From UBA2589 sp965223235 (GTDB taxonomy: Bacteria > Gemmatimonadota > Gemmatimonadetes > Longimicrobiales > Gaopeijiaceae): a stretch of DNA of 64,000 nucleotides. Shown piece by piece: positions 43,589-52,651 of the stretch (within the stretch, counting starts at the first letter, position 1; each line of letters begins with the position of its first letter). Position numbers and translations under genes: made by a program. The stretch covers positions 124,001 to 188,000 of the forward strand of contig CBDCVV010000017.1 in assembly GCA_965223235.1 (NCBI GenBank), in the 5' to 3' direction. The notes under the pieces were generated by a model. The model made no database searches and had not been told where the DNA came from. It worked only from the letters and a program-made list of their open reading frames with translations.

Positions 43589-43691
43589 AAGGAACATGAC
43601 CCTGGAAACGGCCTGAAGCTACCTGCACGGAGCCCGTAAGGTCAAGGCAGAAAGGCCGTTCGCGCGCGAACATTTTGGGAGGCCTCGGTGT

Positions 43692-43697
43692 TATACT
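43692..43697 (+). promoter_or_regulatory. TATACT -10-like element upstream of the moxR-like gene
   Basis: TATACT is a good -10 hexamer in the divergent gap; no matching -35 is visible at 16-18 bases. A transcript starting just downstream would begin before the TTG at 43744, which supports that later start for the MoxR protein. Confidence 0.3.
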
Positions 43698-43743
43698 TTG
43701 CTGCCTCGGACTCACTGGTCCGCGACCCGTCGGGAGCCCGCGC

Positions 43744-44727
43744 TTGTCAGACTCCACAGCCACGGTTCAGACGACCGAAGTACCTCCTGAGCTGAAGCTC
43801 CTAAATCAGCTGATTCAGGAGGTCGAAACCGTCTTCCATGGGAAGCGTGAGGTAGTCCGCCTCGCCGTCGCCGCGCTGTTGGCCCGGGGCCACGTCCTCT
43901 TCGAAGATGTGCCCGGCGTCGGCAAGACGACGCTCTCTCACGCCTTGGCCCGGGGTCTCGGGTTGGGTTTCCGTCGAATCCAGTTTACGGCCGACCTCCT
44001 CCCCTCAGACGTTCTTGGCGTTTCGATCTTCAACCCCCAGACCTCGGCGTTCGAGGTCCGGAAGGGGCCCATCTTCACCAACGTCGTGGTAGCCGACGAG
44101 ATCAACCGAGCGCCCCCACGGACGCAGAGCGGCCTCTTGGAGGCGATGCAGGACGGCCGTGTCACGATCGACGATCGATCGTTCCCGCTGCCCGAGCCCT
44201 TTTTGGTGATGGCGACTCAAAATCCCCTCGAGCACCACGGGACGTATCCACTGCCCGAGAGCCAGCTCGACCGCTTTCTGATGCGGGTCGCAATCGGATA
44301 TCCGGACGACGAGGCCGAGCGGCGGATTCTGCTGGAGTCGGAGGGTCCGGGATCGCTCGCGGACCGGGTCCGTCCGGTGCTAGATTCGGACCAGGTGCGG
44401 CGCCTACAAGACGGAATCGGCGCAGTGAGGGTAGATCCGGCCATCCTCGACTACCTCATGGCCATCGTACAACGAACCCGCACGACACCGAAGCTCAAGA
44501 CCGGCGTAAGTCCTCGGGGAAACATTGCCCTCTTTCGAGCGGCGCGGGCCTACGCACTAACCCGGGGCCGGGGCTACCTCGTACCCGACGACGTACGAGA
44601 CTTGGTCGTGCCGTGTCTCGCGCACCGGGTCCTCCCAGGTGGGACCTCTTCCCACGGGCATGACGCGCATGAGGAGGCGGCGGCGGTCCTGCGCGACATA
44701 CTGGGAGAGGTAGAGGCGCCTCTTTGA
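43744..44727 (+). CDS. MoxR-family AAA+ ATPase
   Basis: 327 residues from the TTG at 43744, chosen because the longer frame from 43675 runs across a -10-like element. Walker A EDVPGVGKTTLSHAL, Walker B VVADEINRAPPRTQSGLLEAM, sensor MATQNPLEHHGTYPLPESQLDRFLM; all MoxR-typical. MoxR proteins act as chaperones that assemble or activate proteins with von Willebrand-like domains. Its stop overlaps the start of a DUF58 gene, the standard partner. First gene of a three-gene operon with a transglutaminase. Confidence 0.92.
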   Translation: MSDSTATVQTTEVPPELKLLNQLIQEVETVFHGKREVVRLAVAALLARGHVLFEDVPGVGKTTLSHALARGLGLGFRRIQFTADLLPSDVLGVSIFNPQTSAFEVRKGPIFTNVVVADEINRAPPRTQSGLLEAMQDGRVTIDDRSFPLPEPFLVMATQNPLEHHGTYPLPESQLDRFLMRVAIGYPDDEAERRILLESEGPGSLADRVRPVLDSDQVRRLQDGIGAVRVDPAILDYLMAIVQRTRTTPKLKTGVSPRGNIALFRAARAYALTRGRGYLVPDDVRDLVVPCLAHRVLPGGTSSHGHDAHEEAAAVLRDILGEVEAPL

Positions 44728-45833
44728 CGCCGGTTGTGCGGACCGCCTGGAGGAAGTTGCTCGATGTTTGGGCGCGCCTTCGTGCCTGGCGACGCATCCG
44801 GCCAACCTCCGGAGGGCTCGCCTTCTCAGCGGGGACCCTCGCCGTCGGCTTCGCCGCGATGAATACCGGGAACAACCTGCTATATCTGCTTCTTGGCTCG
44901 ATGATGGGATTCATCGCGGTCAGCAGCTGGCTATCCGAGCAGGCCATACGGGGCCTCCGGGTAGAAAGGCGGTCACCGCGCGCGGTGACCGTTGGCCGTG
45001 ACCTCCGAATTCGCTACGAAGTGACGAACGTCAAGACGAGGTTGCCGTCACTCGCCGTCGAGATCTCCGAAGCAGGGCTGCCGGAGCCGGCGTTCCTCGC
45101 CCACGTTCCGGCCAATGACCACACCGCTGTGGTCTCGGTGAACTCCTTCGTTCGCCGAGGCATCTATCCGCTGGGCACCGTGACCCTTTCGACCGGCTTC
45201 CCGTTCGGGCTATTCCGGAAGGAGCGCGACTTCGAGGCACCCGGGGAAGTGATCGTTTGGCCGCGAACAGATCGCGCAGTCCGCGAACCCTCCCCAGGAG
45301 GGGGGCAGATACCGAGGGTTGGCGTTGCAGCACGGGGCGCTCGAGGCTCCCGGGGTGAGTACCGGAGTCTACGAGAGTACCGTAGTGGGGACGACGTCAG
45401 AGACGTCCATTGGAGGTCCACAGCTAGGCGCGGATCACCGGTGGTTCGCGAGTACGAGCAGGACGGCGCCGAGACCCGATGGATATGTTTGGACACCAAG
45501 GGGGAGCCTGGGGACGCGGCAGAGGTAGCCGTGGAGAGTGCGGCGGCCCTCGCTGCTCGCGCCGCTCGCCGCCAGACTCCGTTCGCACTGGTAGCCGACC
45601 GACACATTCTCGAACCAGGACAAGGGCCGGGTCACTTGGAACGCGTCCTCGACGCGCTAGCTCGGGTGGACTTCCGTCCTGACGCCCCCCTACCCAACCC
45701 CCCTGTTCCTACGGGAACGTGCGTGCTCGTCTCGATCGGAGGTCGGCCAGGATTTGGCGATGTAATTCGAATCGGGCGCGACGCGAAGCTACACCCACCG
45801 CGACCGGTCGCCGCCGTCTCGGAGGCCGAGTGA
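44724..45833 (+). CDS. DUF58 domain membrane protein
   Basis: 369 residues, TTG start overlapping the MoxR stop. Two helices at about 32-75 (AFSAGTLAVGFAAM, NLLYLLLGSMMGFIAVSSW), then a beta-rich domain and the DUF58 signature GEYRSLREYRSGDDVRDVHWRSTAR. The C-terminal part is a von Willebrand-like fold. Works together with the MoxR ATPase, probably on cell envelope or exported protein processing. Confidence 0.92.
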   Translation: MTPVVRTAWRKLLDVWARLRAWRRIRPTSGGLAFSAGTLAVGFAAMNTGNNLLYLLLGSMMGFIAVSSWLSEQAIRGLRVERRSPRAVTVGRDLRIRYEVTNVKTRLPSLAVEISEAGLPEPAFLAHVPANDHTAVVSVNSFVRRGIYPLGTVTLSTGFPFGLFRKERDFEAPGEVIVWPRTDRAVREPSPGGGQIPRVGVAARGARGSRGEYRSLREYRSGDDVRDVHWRSTARRGSPVVREYEQDGAETRWICLDTKGEPGDAAEVAVESAAALAARAARRQTPFALVADRHILEPGQGPGHLERVLDALARVDFRPDAPLPNPPVPTGTCVLVSIGGRPGFGDVIRIGRDAKLHPPRPVAAVSEAE

Positions 45834-47857
45834 AGACTCGACGTCTCCACCGACGCCTCACTGTTCTGATGGGCGTCGCAGGGCTGGTCGCGTTCGCTGG
45901 CGGGGCCGGCTTCGAACCAGGGTCCGCTGTGCTCGCCGGGATCGCCCTTTTGGTCGCCTTCTTTTGGCAACCCGACGACGCCGTCTCCGAACGGATGGAG
46001 CGACTCTGGCTTCCACTAGCGGCGCTCCTCGTACTTCGAGCCTTGTATCACGTCATCATCGTGCGTGACGATGTGGTGATCCCGGTTGTCGATCTCCTCC
46101 TCCTCCTGCTCTCGGCAGAGTCCCTCCGGTCGTTGAGAGCGCCGAACGACCTGAGGCTATACGCACTCTCCTTCGCCCTGATCTTAGCCTCGACCGCCTA
46201 CCGGCCGGGCATCCTCTTCCTGATTGCTTTCGTCGTGTACATCGTCTTGGCGACGGTTGCGCTGATGATCGGTCATTTGCAGCGGCGATCTCGACTCCAC
46301 TCGGCGGCGGATCCTCCGCTCGATCTAGGAATGGTCCTCACGACCACCGCTCTCTCCGGAGTAATCCTGGCGACCGCTCTCGCCGTCTTCGTAGCGTTCC
46401 CTCGAGGCTCTCAGGGATGGGCGGGTCGCGGTGAGACGATGGCATCTTCCATCGCGGGATTCTCGGATCAGGTGTCGATCGGTGAGCACGGCTCGACGAT
46501 CTTGGGGAATCCGGAGATCGTCTTGCGCGTCGAGTTCCCGGACGCCCCCCCCGCCAACATCGGCGGGCTGCACTGGCGTGGCCGGTCGTACGATCGATTC
46601 GACGGGGTTCGATGGACCCGCTCACAGAACCTCCCTCCCTCGGCGGGCCCCACTTCTTGGTATCGGAGCCGATGGGGGGGCGACCTGATCGAACAGAGAA
46701 TCTTCGGGTCCGCCCTCGAGTCGCGCGTCCTCTTTGCACTGCACCCTGCGCTCGACATTGAAGCGAGCAACGGGGTCCAGCCCATCTTCGACAACGCCGG
46801 AGATTTCGTGTATTGGGGCCGCGGCGCACCTGCTTACACGGCGTACTCTCCAGCAGAACCGCCCTCTTCGTCCGATCTGCGCCAACCAGAAAGAGGTTAT
46901 CGCCCCTCATCGGAGCACTACCTCCAGCTACCTCGATCGCTCGATCCCCGGATTAGAGAGCTTGCTGACTCGTTGGTCAGAGGAACCGAGAACCGGTACG
47001 ACCAGGCCGTGGCACTCCGGGACTGGCTGCAGACGTTCGAGTACACCCGGCAGCTGCCGGCCACGGCCCGAGAAGCCACTCTGGCTCACTTCTTGTTCGA
47101 GCGGCGGGCAGGCCACTGTGAATACTTCAGCACCGCCATGGTCGTGATGCTCCGATCCCTCGGGATCGAGGCACGCAACGTGAACGGATTCCTTGGAGGG
47201 CAATGGAGTACGTTCGGCGACTACCTCGTGGTGACGCAGAACGAGGCACACTCGTGGGTCGAAGCATGGTTCCCCGGATTCGGATGGGTGACTTTCGACC
47301 CCACGCCTGCGGGGGTCGCCGGCACGCAAGTCACGAGCACGTGGTTCTGGCCGGGGCGTATTCTGTTCGACGGGATACAGCACCGATGGAGCAAGTGGGT
47401 CCTCGACTACAGCATCGAGGAGCAAAGCGGGATCTTGGCCGGACTGGTGGGTGAGCGATCGGTCGGAGGAGCGTCCGACACCCTAGAGAACGCGGACGTG
47501 GAACGGCGACGACCGTTTTGGGCTGTCGCGTTGTTGGTGGCGATCGGACTCGGGTGGCTCTGGGCAAGAAGGCCAGGACCATCGTTCGATCCGGCGACGC
47601 GGATGTACTTGCAACTACGGAGAGTCTCGCAGCGAGCCGGTCTCCCCGTGGGCGCATCCGCCACCCCAGAGGTACTCCTGCGTCGAATCGAGGACCACCA
47701 AGCGTCGGCCGCGACGCCCGCAGCCCTCCTCGTCGACCGCTATCAGCGTGCTCGATTCGGGAACGAGGCGCTTGCCACATCAGAGTTGAACGAGATGCAG
47801 GACGCTCTCGACTCTGTGAGAAGTGCCCTTCGCCACCGCCGGACACAAGACGCGTGA
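45830..47857 (+). CDS. TgpA-like transmembrane transglutaminase (DUF3488 / transglutaminase core / DUF4129)
   Basis: 675 residues from the GTG at 45830 (overlaps the DUF58 stop). Five or six N-terminal helices (DUF3488, about 12-195), a periplasmic transglutaminase-like core, then a helix (FWAVALLVAIGLGWLWA) and a DUF4129-type C-terminus. The catalytic triad is complete: Cys in RRAGHCEYFSTAM, His in NEAHSWVEAWFP, Asp in TFDPTP. TgpA-type proteins are periplasmic and often essential. Substrate unknown. Confidence 0.92.
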   Translation: MKTRRLHRRLTVLMGVAGLVAFAGGAGFEPGSAVLAGIALLVAFFWQPDDAVSERMERLWLPLAALLVLRALYHVIIVRDDVVIPVVDLLLLLLSAESLRSLRAPNDLRLYALSFALILASTAYRPGILFLIAFVVYIVLATVALMIGHLQRRSRLHSAADPPLDLGMVLTTTALSGVILATALAVFVAFPRGSQGWAGRGETMASSIAGFSDQVSIGEHGSTILGNPEIVLRVEFPDAPPANIGGLHWRGRSYDRFDGVRWTRSQNLPPSAGPTSWYRSRWGGDLIEQRIFGSALESRVLFALHPALDIEASNGVQPIFDNAGDFVYWGRGAPAYTAYSPAEPPSSSDLRQPERGYRPSSEHYLQLPRSLDPRIRELADSLVRGTENRYDQAVALRDWLQTFEYTRQLPATAREATLAHFLFERRAGHCEYFSTAMVVMLRSLGIEARNVNGFLGGQWSTFGDYLVVTQNEAHSWVEAWFPGFGWVTFDPTPAGVAGTQVTSTWFWPGRILFDGIQHRWSKWVLDYSIEEQSGILAGLVGERSVGGASDTLENADVERRRPFWAVALLVAIGLGWLWARRPGPSFDPATRMYLQLRRVSQRAGLPVGASATPEVLLRRIEDHQASAATPAALLVDRYQRARFGNEALATSELNEMQDALDSVRSALRHRRTQDA

Positions 47858-47888
47858 CGACCACCCTCCGACTCGGTATCGTGGTGTC

Positions 47889-48176
47889 ATGAATGTAGAC
47901 CGCATCCCCCATCCTGAGCTGCCGTCCGAGCATGTAGCTACGATCGCGTACGACGGACTCCTCTGGGACGTCTACATGGACTTTGTGGACGATCTGAAGG
48001 ACCCTGACACCGTACGAGCCTGCTTCCGCTTCGCTCCACCGCCTGGAGATCCCCGAGCGATCCACCCGACTACGACGGTGATAATCATCGAAGAGTCACT
48101 GGAGGCGGCTCGAGCCAGAGCGAGGCGCCTCGACGATCTCCAGCTGCAAAGCATGCTGAGATCCGCAACTTCCTGA
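47889..48176 (+). CDS. Small protein of unknown function
   Basis: 95 residues from the ATG at 47889, 31 bases after the transglutaminase gene; the open frame extends upstream but lacks a better start. Acidic first half (VYMDFVDDLKDPD), a strand-rich middle (TTTVIIIEES) and a basic helical tail (LEAARARARRLDDLQLQSMLRS). No signal or membrane segment. I do not recognise the family; by position it may belong to the MoxR/DUF58/TgpA operon. Confidence 0.6.
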   Translation: MNVDRIPHPELPSEHVATIAYDGLLWDVYMDFVDDLKDPDTVRACFRFAPPPGDPRAIHPTTTVIIIEESLEAARARARRLDDLQLQSMLRSATS

Positions 48177-48201
48177 GCTCCGCCACCTCAACCCAGGCAC
48201 G

Positions 48202-49386
48202 ATGCTGACTTCGGTTGCGATCGCCACGCTGGCTGCGTGCGTCGGCCTCTTTCTGTACACCTATTTCGGGTATCCTGCCCTTCTATGGATACTCGGCAGA
48301 TTCACCTCAAAACCCTTGCCGACGGAAGATCCCTCCGAAGGGTGGCCGTCGATCTCCCTCTCGGTCCCCGCATACAACGAGGAAGATCAGGTCGAGGAGC
48401 TGATCAAGAGTCTCCTATCCTTAGAGTATCCGAGAGACAGGATGCAGATCTTGCTGATCTCGGATGCCTCAACGGATCGCACCGATGAGATCATTCGATC
48501 CTATGAAGACCAAGGGGTCGAGCTCCTCCGTTTAGAGAGCCGAGGAGGGAAAACCAAGGCTGAGAACGCCGCGGCCTCCCATCTTCGGGGCGATATCATC
48601 ATCAACACAGACGCCTCAATTCGGATCGCGCCCGACGCGATCAAGCCTTTGATCCGAGTGTTCCAGGACGAACGAATTGGCTGTGCGTCTGGAAGAGACG
48701 TGAGCGTGGCGTCTGATCAAGACACGGCGAACGCTGGCGAGTCTGGCTACGTTGGATATGAGATGGGCATCAGAGCGTTAGAGACTCGGGTCTCTGGCAT
48801 CGTCGGGGCGTCCGGCTGTTTTTACGCCATTCGAGCCCACCTGCACCGACTCCCACTTCCCGAATCGCTATCCCGTGACTTCGCGGCAGCTCTCCACACC
48901 CGTGAACACGGCTTCCGGCCCGTGTCTGTCTCCGAAGCGGTGTGCTATGTGCCCCGCACCCCGTCGCTGAAGAAGGAGTACCGCCGGAAGGTGCGGACGA
49001 TCACCAGGGGCATGCGCACGCTTTGGCACAAACGAAGGCTCCTGAATCCGTTCGGCTTCGGATGGTTCTCTTGGATGCTGGTGAGCCACAAGATTTGCAG
49101 GTGGGCGCTCCCGTGGGGTGCTGCCCTCGCTGGACTCTCGATCGCGACGCTCGCGATCTCCTCCCCGCTAGCACGAATCGCGCTCGTCGCCGGTATCCTC
49201 GTACTGGGTCTCGCGGCGATCGGTTGGTCTCGCTCCGAAGAAAGCTCAGTGTCCCGCCTGTTCTCCGTGCCTGCCTACCTCATCGCGGGCAACGTCGCTG
49301 CGGCTCACGCTTTCCTGAGAGCACTCGGCGGTGCGAACGATGCGCTTTGGGAACCGACTCGACGCGAGGTCGTGAAGGCGGGCTGA
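48202..49386 (+). CDS. Family 2 glycosyltransferase, membrane-bound
   Basis: 394 residues. N-terminal helix (SVAIATLAACVGLFLYTYFGYPALLWIL), a GT-A domain and three C-terminal helices. Motifs: LSVPAYNEEDQVEELIKSL, LISDASTDRTDEII, RGGKTKAENAA, IIINTDASIRI (DxD-like: T-D-A-S), GASGCFYAIRAHL and SRDFAAALHTREHGF. Similar enzymes make or extend polysaccharide using nucleotide-sugars at the inner membrane. It converges with the GH18-like gene 4 bases away, so it is a unit of its own next to the PNAG-like operon. Confidence 0.88.
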   Translation: MLTSVAIATLAACVGLFLYTYFGYPALLWILGRFTSKPLPTEDPSEGWPSISLSVPAYNEEDQVEELIKSLLSLEYPRDRMQILLISDASTDRTDEIIRSYEDQGVELLRLESRGGKTKAENAAASHLRGDIIINTDASIRIAPDAIKPLIRVFQDERIGCASGRDVSVASDQDTANAGESGYVGYEMGIRALETRVSGIVGASGCFYAIRAHLHRLPLPESLSRDFAAALHTREHGFRPVSVSEAVCYVPRTPSLKKEYRRKVRTITRGMRTLWHKRRLLNPFGFGWFSWMLVSHKICRWALPWGAALAGLSIATLAISSPLARIALVAGILVLGLAAIGWSRSEESSVSRLFSVPAYLIAGNVAAAHAFLRALGGANDALWEPTRREVVKAG

Positions 49387-49390
49387 CTGC

Positions 49391-50500
49391 TCAGCTCCCG
49401 CCTCGAGTCGCCTTCTCTAGTCCTTCCCATAGCTCCGGAGCCCCATACGCGATGGGAAAGATGGCGACGCCTCGAAGCCCGGCCTCGCGAACCCATGCGT
49501 ACCGTGCTGACAAGCTCTCCGCATCGTCGAACCATCCCTGGCGCCATTGGCTTCCATCTCGGAACGAGTACCATAGGGATCCGCTCGCTGCGTCACGTCG
49601 AGCCTCGTGCTCTCTAGTGCGGCCGAGCGCTGAGACGGCCGAGCTGTCGGCGGCTAACGCATACGGAAGGGTCGTACCCAACCCAGTCGTCGCCGACCCG
49701 AGCTCACCACCAGTGACCTCCCACTCATACCCGAAGAAGGGCACGCTCATCACCATTCGGTCGCGATCCAACCCGAAGGCCTCAAACCGACGTACAACCT
49801 CACCCCAATTGAGCCGACCCCAACCTGTCATCGGCGCCGTCGGTCCCGCCGTCGCACTCCCCGGGCTGTGGTAGTCGTATCCCTGGAGAACCACATAGTC
49901 GACGAGCGGGATAAGGGCCTCTTCATCGAAGACATCGTCTACGTCGAACGCCAGTGAGAACAACGAGAGACCCTTCTCCGGATACCGCGCGTCGATCGCG
50001 CCCCGGAGTCCTGACACGAACGCGGTGAATCCGTCGCGCGATGCCGGGCTCACCGTTTGAAACACCTCGAAATCGAGATGGACGCCCGCGATGTCGGGCA
50101 TGTCATCGATCAGTCCCGTGACTGAAGCGATGAGTGACTCGATCCTCTCGTCGCTTTCGAAGAGCTGTTGGAAGCCGTCCGGGTCGTGCATCGAGACTGT
50201 GGGAGTGACAGCGGCGCCGGCGGACTCCGCTGCGACTACTAGAGCAGTCCACTCGCTCGGCCACCCGTGTGGGTCGAGTCCACCATCCGCCGTTGCCTCC
50301 AGTTCGAAGAAGTACACCTCGTCGAACAGGGACAGCGGCACATTATGCCACGCGTCACCGGTCCAGTACGCATGATACCCGCCCACAAAGAAGCGCTCGT
50401 CTTGACCCAACTCGGGCAGATGACGAGCACCGACAGACGCACAGGCGAGGGAGAGTCCGAGTAGGACCAGTGCTAACGCTCGCCGATCAAGACTGGGCAT
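49391..50500 (-). CDS. GH18-like glycoside hydrolase lipoprotein
   Basis: 369 residues with a lipoprotein signal (LVLLGLSLACASVG). TIM barrel: FVGGYHAYWTGDAW, EVYFFELEA, AGVHLDFEVFQ (the D-x-E position, Glu as acid), DYVVLQGYDYHSPG, MVMSVPFFGYEWEV and LRGVAIFPIAYG. Family 18 enzymes cleave beta-linked GlcNAc polymers. As last gene of the synthase/export operon, it could play the part of the glycosidase domain of PgaB: trimming or releasing the polymer in the periplasm. Start overlaps the deacetylase stop. Confidence 0.85.
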   Translation of the reverse strand: MPSLDRRALALVLLGLSLACASVGARHLPELGQDERFFVGGYHAYWTGDAWHNVPLSLFDEVYFFELEATADGGLDPHGWPSEWTALVVAAESAGAAVTPTVSMHDPDGFQQLFESDERIESLIASVTGLIDDMPDIAGVHLDFEVFQTVSPASRDGFTAFVSGLRGAIDARYPEKGLSLFSLAFDVDDVFDEEALIPLVDYVVLQGYDYHSPGSATAGPTAPMTGWGRLNWGEVVRRFEAFGLDRDRMVMSVPFFGYEWEVTGGELGSATTGLGTTLPYALAADSSAVSALGRTREHEARRDAASGSLWYSFRDGSQWRQGWFDDAESLSARYAWVREAGLRGVAIFPIAYGAPELWEGLEKATRGGS

Positions 50501-52403
50501 CCGTCCCGCTCCGGGGCACCACGAAGACGATTCTGCGCTCCTGCTCCGGAGATAATACGCCGACCCGGACGCTCACGCCCCAACTTTCGTCTACAAACGC
50601 TACCGGCTCACCATCGAGGACGGGAACGGCCCCTTCGGAGAGGGCTGGTGCGACCACGTCAATCCAGACATCGTCGATCGCGGCCTCTCCGTCCTTGGAG
50701 ACGACAAGCGCTGGCATCCCAGCCACTGGGGTGCCGAGTACCATCTCAGCTTCAGTCATGGGCTGCCAATCCATGCGAACGGTCGATCGGGCGAACCACC
50801 AATCGGCAACTTCATCCGTCCGACTGACCCACCAACCGTCTTGGCTCGACACGGTCTCAGCAACCGACCGGAACGCGTCGAGACGGGCTCCAGGGTCAAT
50901 GATCTGGGTATGCCCCGCGACCACCCCGATACCGCCAATCGCCCTCATCTTCTCGAGACCCGCGAGATAGGCCTCGGCGAGCGGCGCGGAGCGCAAGGTG
51001 ACGTCGCGCACGATCACCGTGTAATCATCCTTCACCAGCCGCGGGATCAAAACTACGGGGCCGGACTCCGTGTCATGGAGCTCAGGAGCGGCAGACCTCC
51101 CCTGGTTCCCGGCCAGGACATAGCTGCCACCGAGAGACGCCCAACTCAGCAAGGTCAGCGAGTCGTACATCTCTTCCGGCGGTCGAAGGCCCGCCGGAGC
51201 CTGTCCAGACCACCTCTCGATCTCGGCCACACTCCGCCTCAGCCGCATCGCTTGGTCCTGACGAGTCAACCCACCCAAGGGTGTGTGATCCACTGTCTGT
51301 GATCCAACCGCACCGACGGCGGCCAATCGCTCGCCGAGCTCGGTGTCATCTCGAACGAGCTGAGATACGGCGTAGAACGATATGGGAGCTAGTCCGTCGA
51401 ACGCCGTCGCTACGTCGGCAGCGTTCGCATAGGCTTCTAGCCCCTCCACATCCATCGTGAACACAACGGCTGCCTCGGCCCGCCCAGGCCAAGTACTCAC
51501 GGACGCTTGAGGGACACCGGCTGCCCAACGGATTCCGTTGCTGAGTAGCCGATCCAAACGGGTGCTGTCGGCGGGAGAGGCGCCCTGTAGAGATCGGAAG
51601 GCGAACCACGATACCCGACCACCATCGGAACGCCGGGTGGTGGACAGGGCGACATCGGCCCCAACGTCACCGTCGGGCTCCGGATTCAGCGCCCAGTCCG
51701 ACCAGTAGACTCGTTCGCCGGCCATTCTGAGTGCGAGCGATGGATCGGGGCGCAGCTCGACCCGAGCCCCTGCCGGTAGGCCCGGGGATACGGGCAGACC
51801 GGCGGGCACCGTCATGAACAAACCCTCGCGGGGAGCCAACTCCCGCGCGTCCAGCGCCCCTGTAACGTCCATGAGGGCTTCCCATCCGATCCACTCGCAC
51901 GCTTCGTTTCGGGATGCGAACGCCCAGTTGATCACGAGGCTCCCACCTGCATCCACATGCTCTTGGACGCCCCGGACCGCTTCAGGAGAAACGCATGGCG
52001 CCTCTGGCACTACGAGCACTTCGGAAGGCAAGACCGTCTCCAGACCCTCCCCGTCCACGATCTCCCTGATCTGAGCCCCGGTGGCCGACAGGAGTTCGCG
52101 CCAACGCTCTAGTTCGGAAGCGTAATAAGTCGCCTCCGGGAACCAGGCTTCGCTGGCCGACGACCGGTACAACACCGCGTTGAAACCAGACGAGGGGACG
52201 GCAGCTCGTGCCGTCATCCGCGGCGTCGGCGCAGTAATAGGAGCATCGGCCAACGCTGGAGCCAGTTGGCGAATGTCGATGTTCTCCCAGAGCGCGATGC
52301 CCGCAGCAACCACACCACCACCTAGGATCCCCAGGGTGAGGATCCCACCCAACCACCACCACGCCTCGCGAGCGCGTGGTACCGGATTACGCTCCGGGCG
52401 CAT
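50487..52403 (-). CDS. Membrane-anchored protein with degenerate NodB-like deacetylase domain
   Basis: About 638 residues from the ATG at 52403, selected because GGAGG (52407-52411) is directly upstream. One N-terminal helix (LGGILTLGILGGGVVAAGIALW), a flavodoxin/GATase-like domain (about 75-300), a NodB-like domain (about 310-500) and a C-terminal beta domain. In the NodB part FTMDVEGLEA keeps the Asp. The His motif reads GSQTVDHTPLG, with Gln for the first His. The third motif is GLRPPEEMYDS. Activity may be altered. Position between the small membrane protein and the GH18 lipoprotein suggests the deacetylation step of PgaB, split in two genes here. Confidence 0.75.
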   Translation of the reverse strand: MRPERNPVPRAREAWWWLGGILTLGILGGGVVAAGIALWENIDIRQLAPALADAPITAPTPRMTARAAVPSSGFNAVLYRSSASEAWFPEATYYASELERWRELLSATGAQIREIVDGEGLETVLPSEVLVVPEAPCVSPEAVRGVQEHVDAGGSLVINWAFASRNEACEWIGWEALMDVTGALDARELAPREGLFMTVPAGLPVSPGLPAGARVELRPDPSLALRMAGERVYWSDWALNPEPDGDVGADVALSTTRRSDGGRVSWFAFRSLQGASPADSTRLDRLLSNGIRWAAGVPQASVSTWPGRAEAAVVFTMDVEGLEAYANAADVATAFDGLAPISFYAVSQLVRDDTELGERLAAVGAVGSQTVDHTPLGGLTRQDQAMRLRRSVAEIERWSGQAPAGLRPPEEMYDSLTLLSWASLGGSYVLAGNQGRSAAPELHDTESGPVVLIPRLVKDDYTVIVRDVTLRSAPLAEAYLAGLEKMRAIGGIGVVAGHTQIIDPGARLDAFRSVAETVSSQDGWWVSRTDEVADWWFARSTVRMDWQPMTEAEMVLGTPVAGMPALVVSKDGEAAIDDVWIDVVAPALSEGAVPVLDGEPVAFVDESWGVSVRVGVLSPEQERRIVFVVPRSGTDAQS

Positions 52404-52620
52404 GACCCTCCGCACTCACCTGCCCCTCGGCCAAGCGATCAGCCGAAGTCGACGGTGGGTCGTGGCGCACGAAGTAGCGCAGCGCATCGGGGTCCTCATC
52501 ACGGCGAGCAGGCTCTCGCGACAGGCGCAGCTTGTACGCTACGTACGTCACAACCGCGAGAATGATCGTGACCAGAATCGTGACGACCACGATTGAAATG
52601 AGGATGTCGACGACATTCAT
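52387..52620 (-). CDS. Small single-pass membrane protein (PgaD-like position)
   Basis: 77 residues: helix at about 5-30 (ILISIVVVTILVTIILAVVTYVAYKL), then a charged cytoplasmic tail with RRDEDPDALRYFVRHDPP. Lies between the processive GT2 and the deacetylase gene and overlaps the latter. By place and size it could be the small partner subunit of the synthase, as PgaD is for PgaC; there is no sequence evidence beyond that. Confidence 0.7.
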   Translation of the reverse strand: MNVVDILISIVVVTILVTIILAVVTYVAYKLRLSREPARRDEDPDALRYFVRHDPPSTSADRLAEGQVSAEGHAPGA

Positions 52621-52651
52621 AGACGGTCCACTGAAGAGGAGGGGGAAATCA

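Noticed and set aside
43675..43743. Longer N-terminus of the MoxR protein (MGGLGVILCCLGL...)
   Set aside because: It runs across a TATACT -10-like element and has no similarity to MoxR proteins; the TTG at 43744 is preferred.
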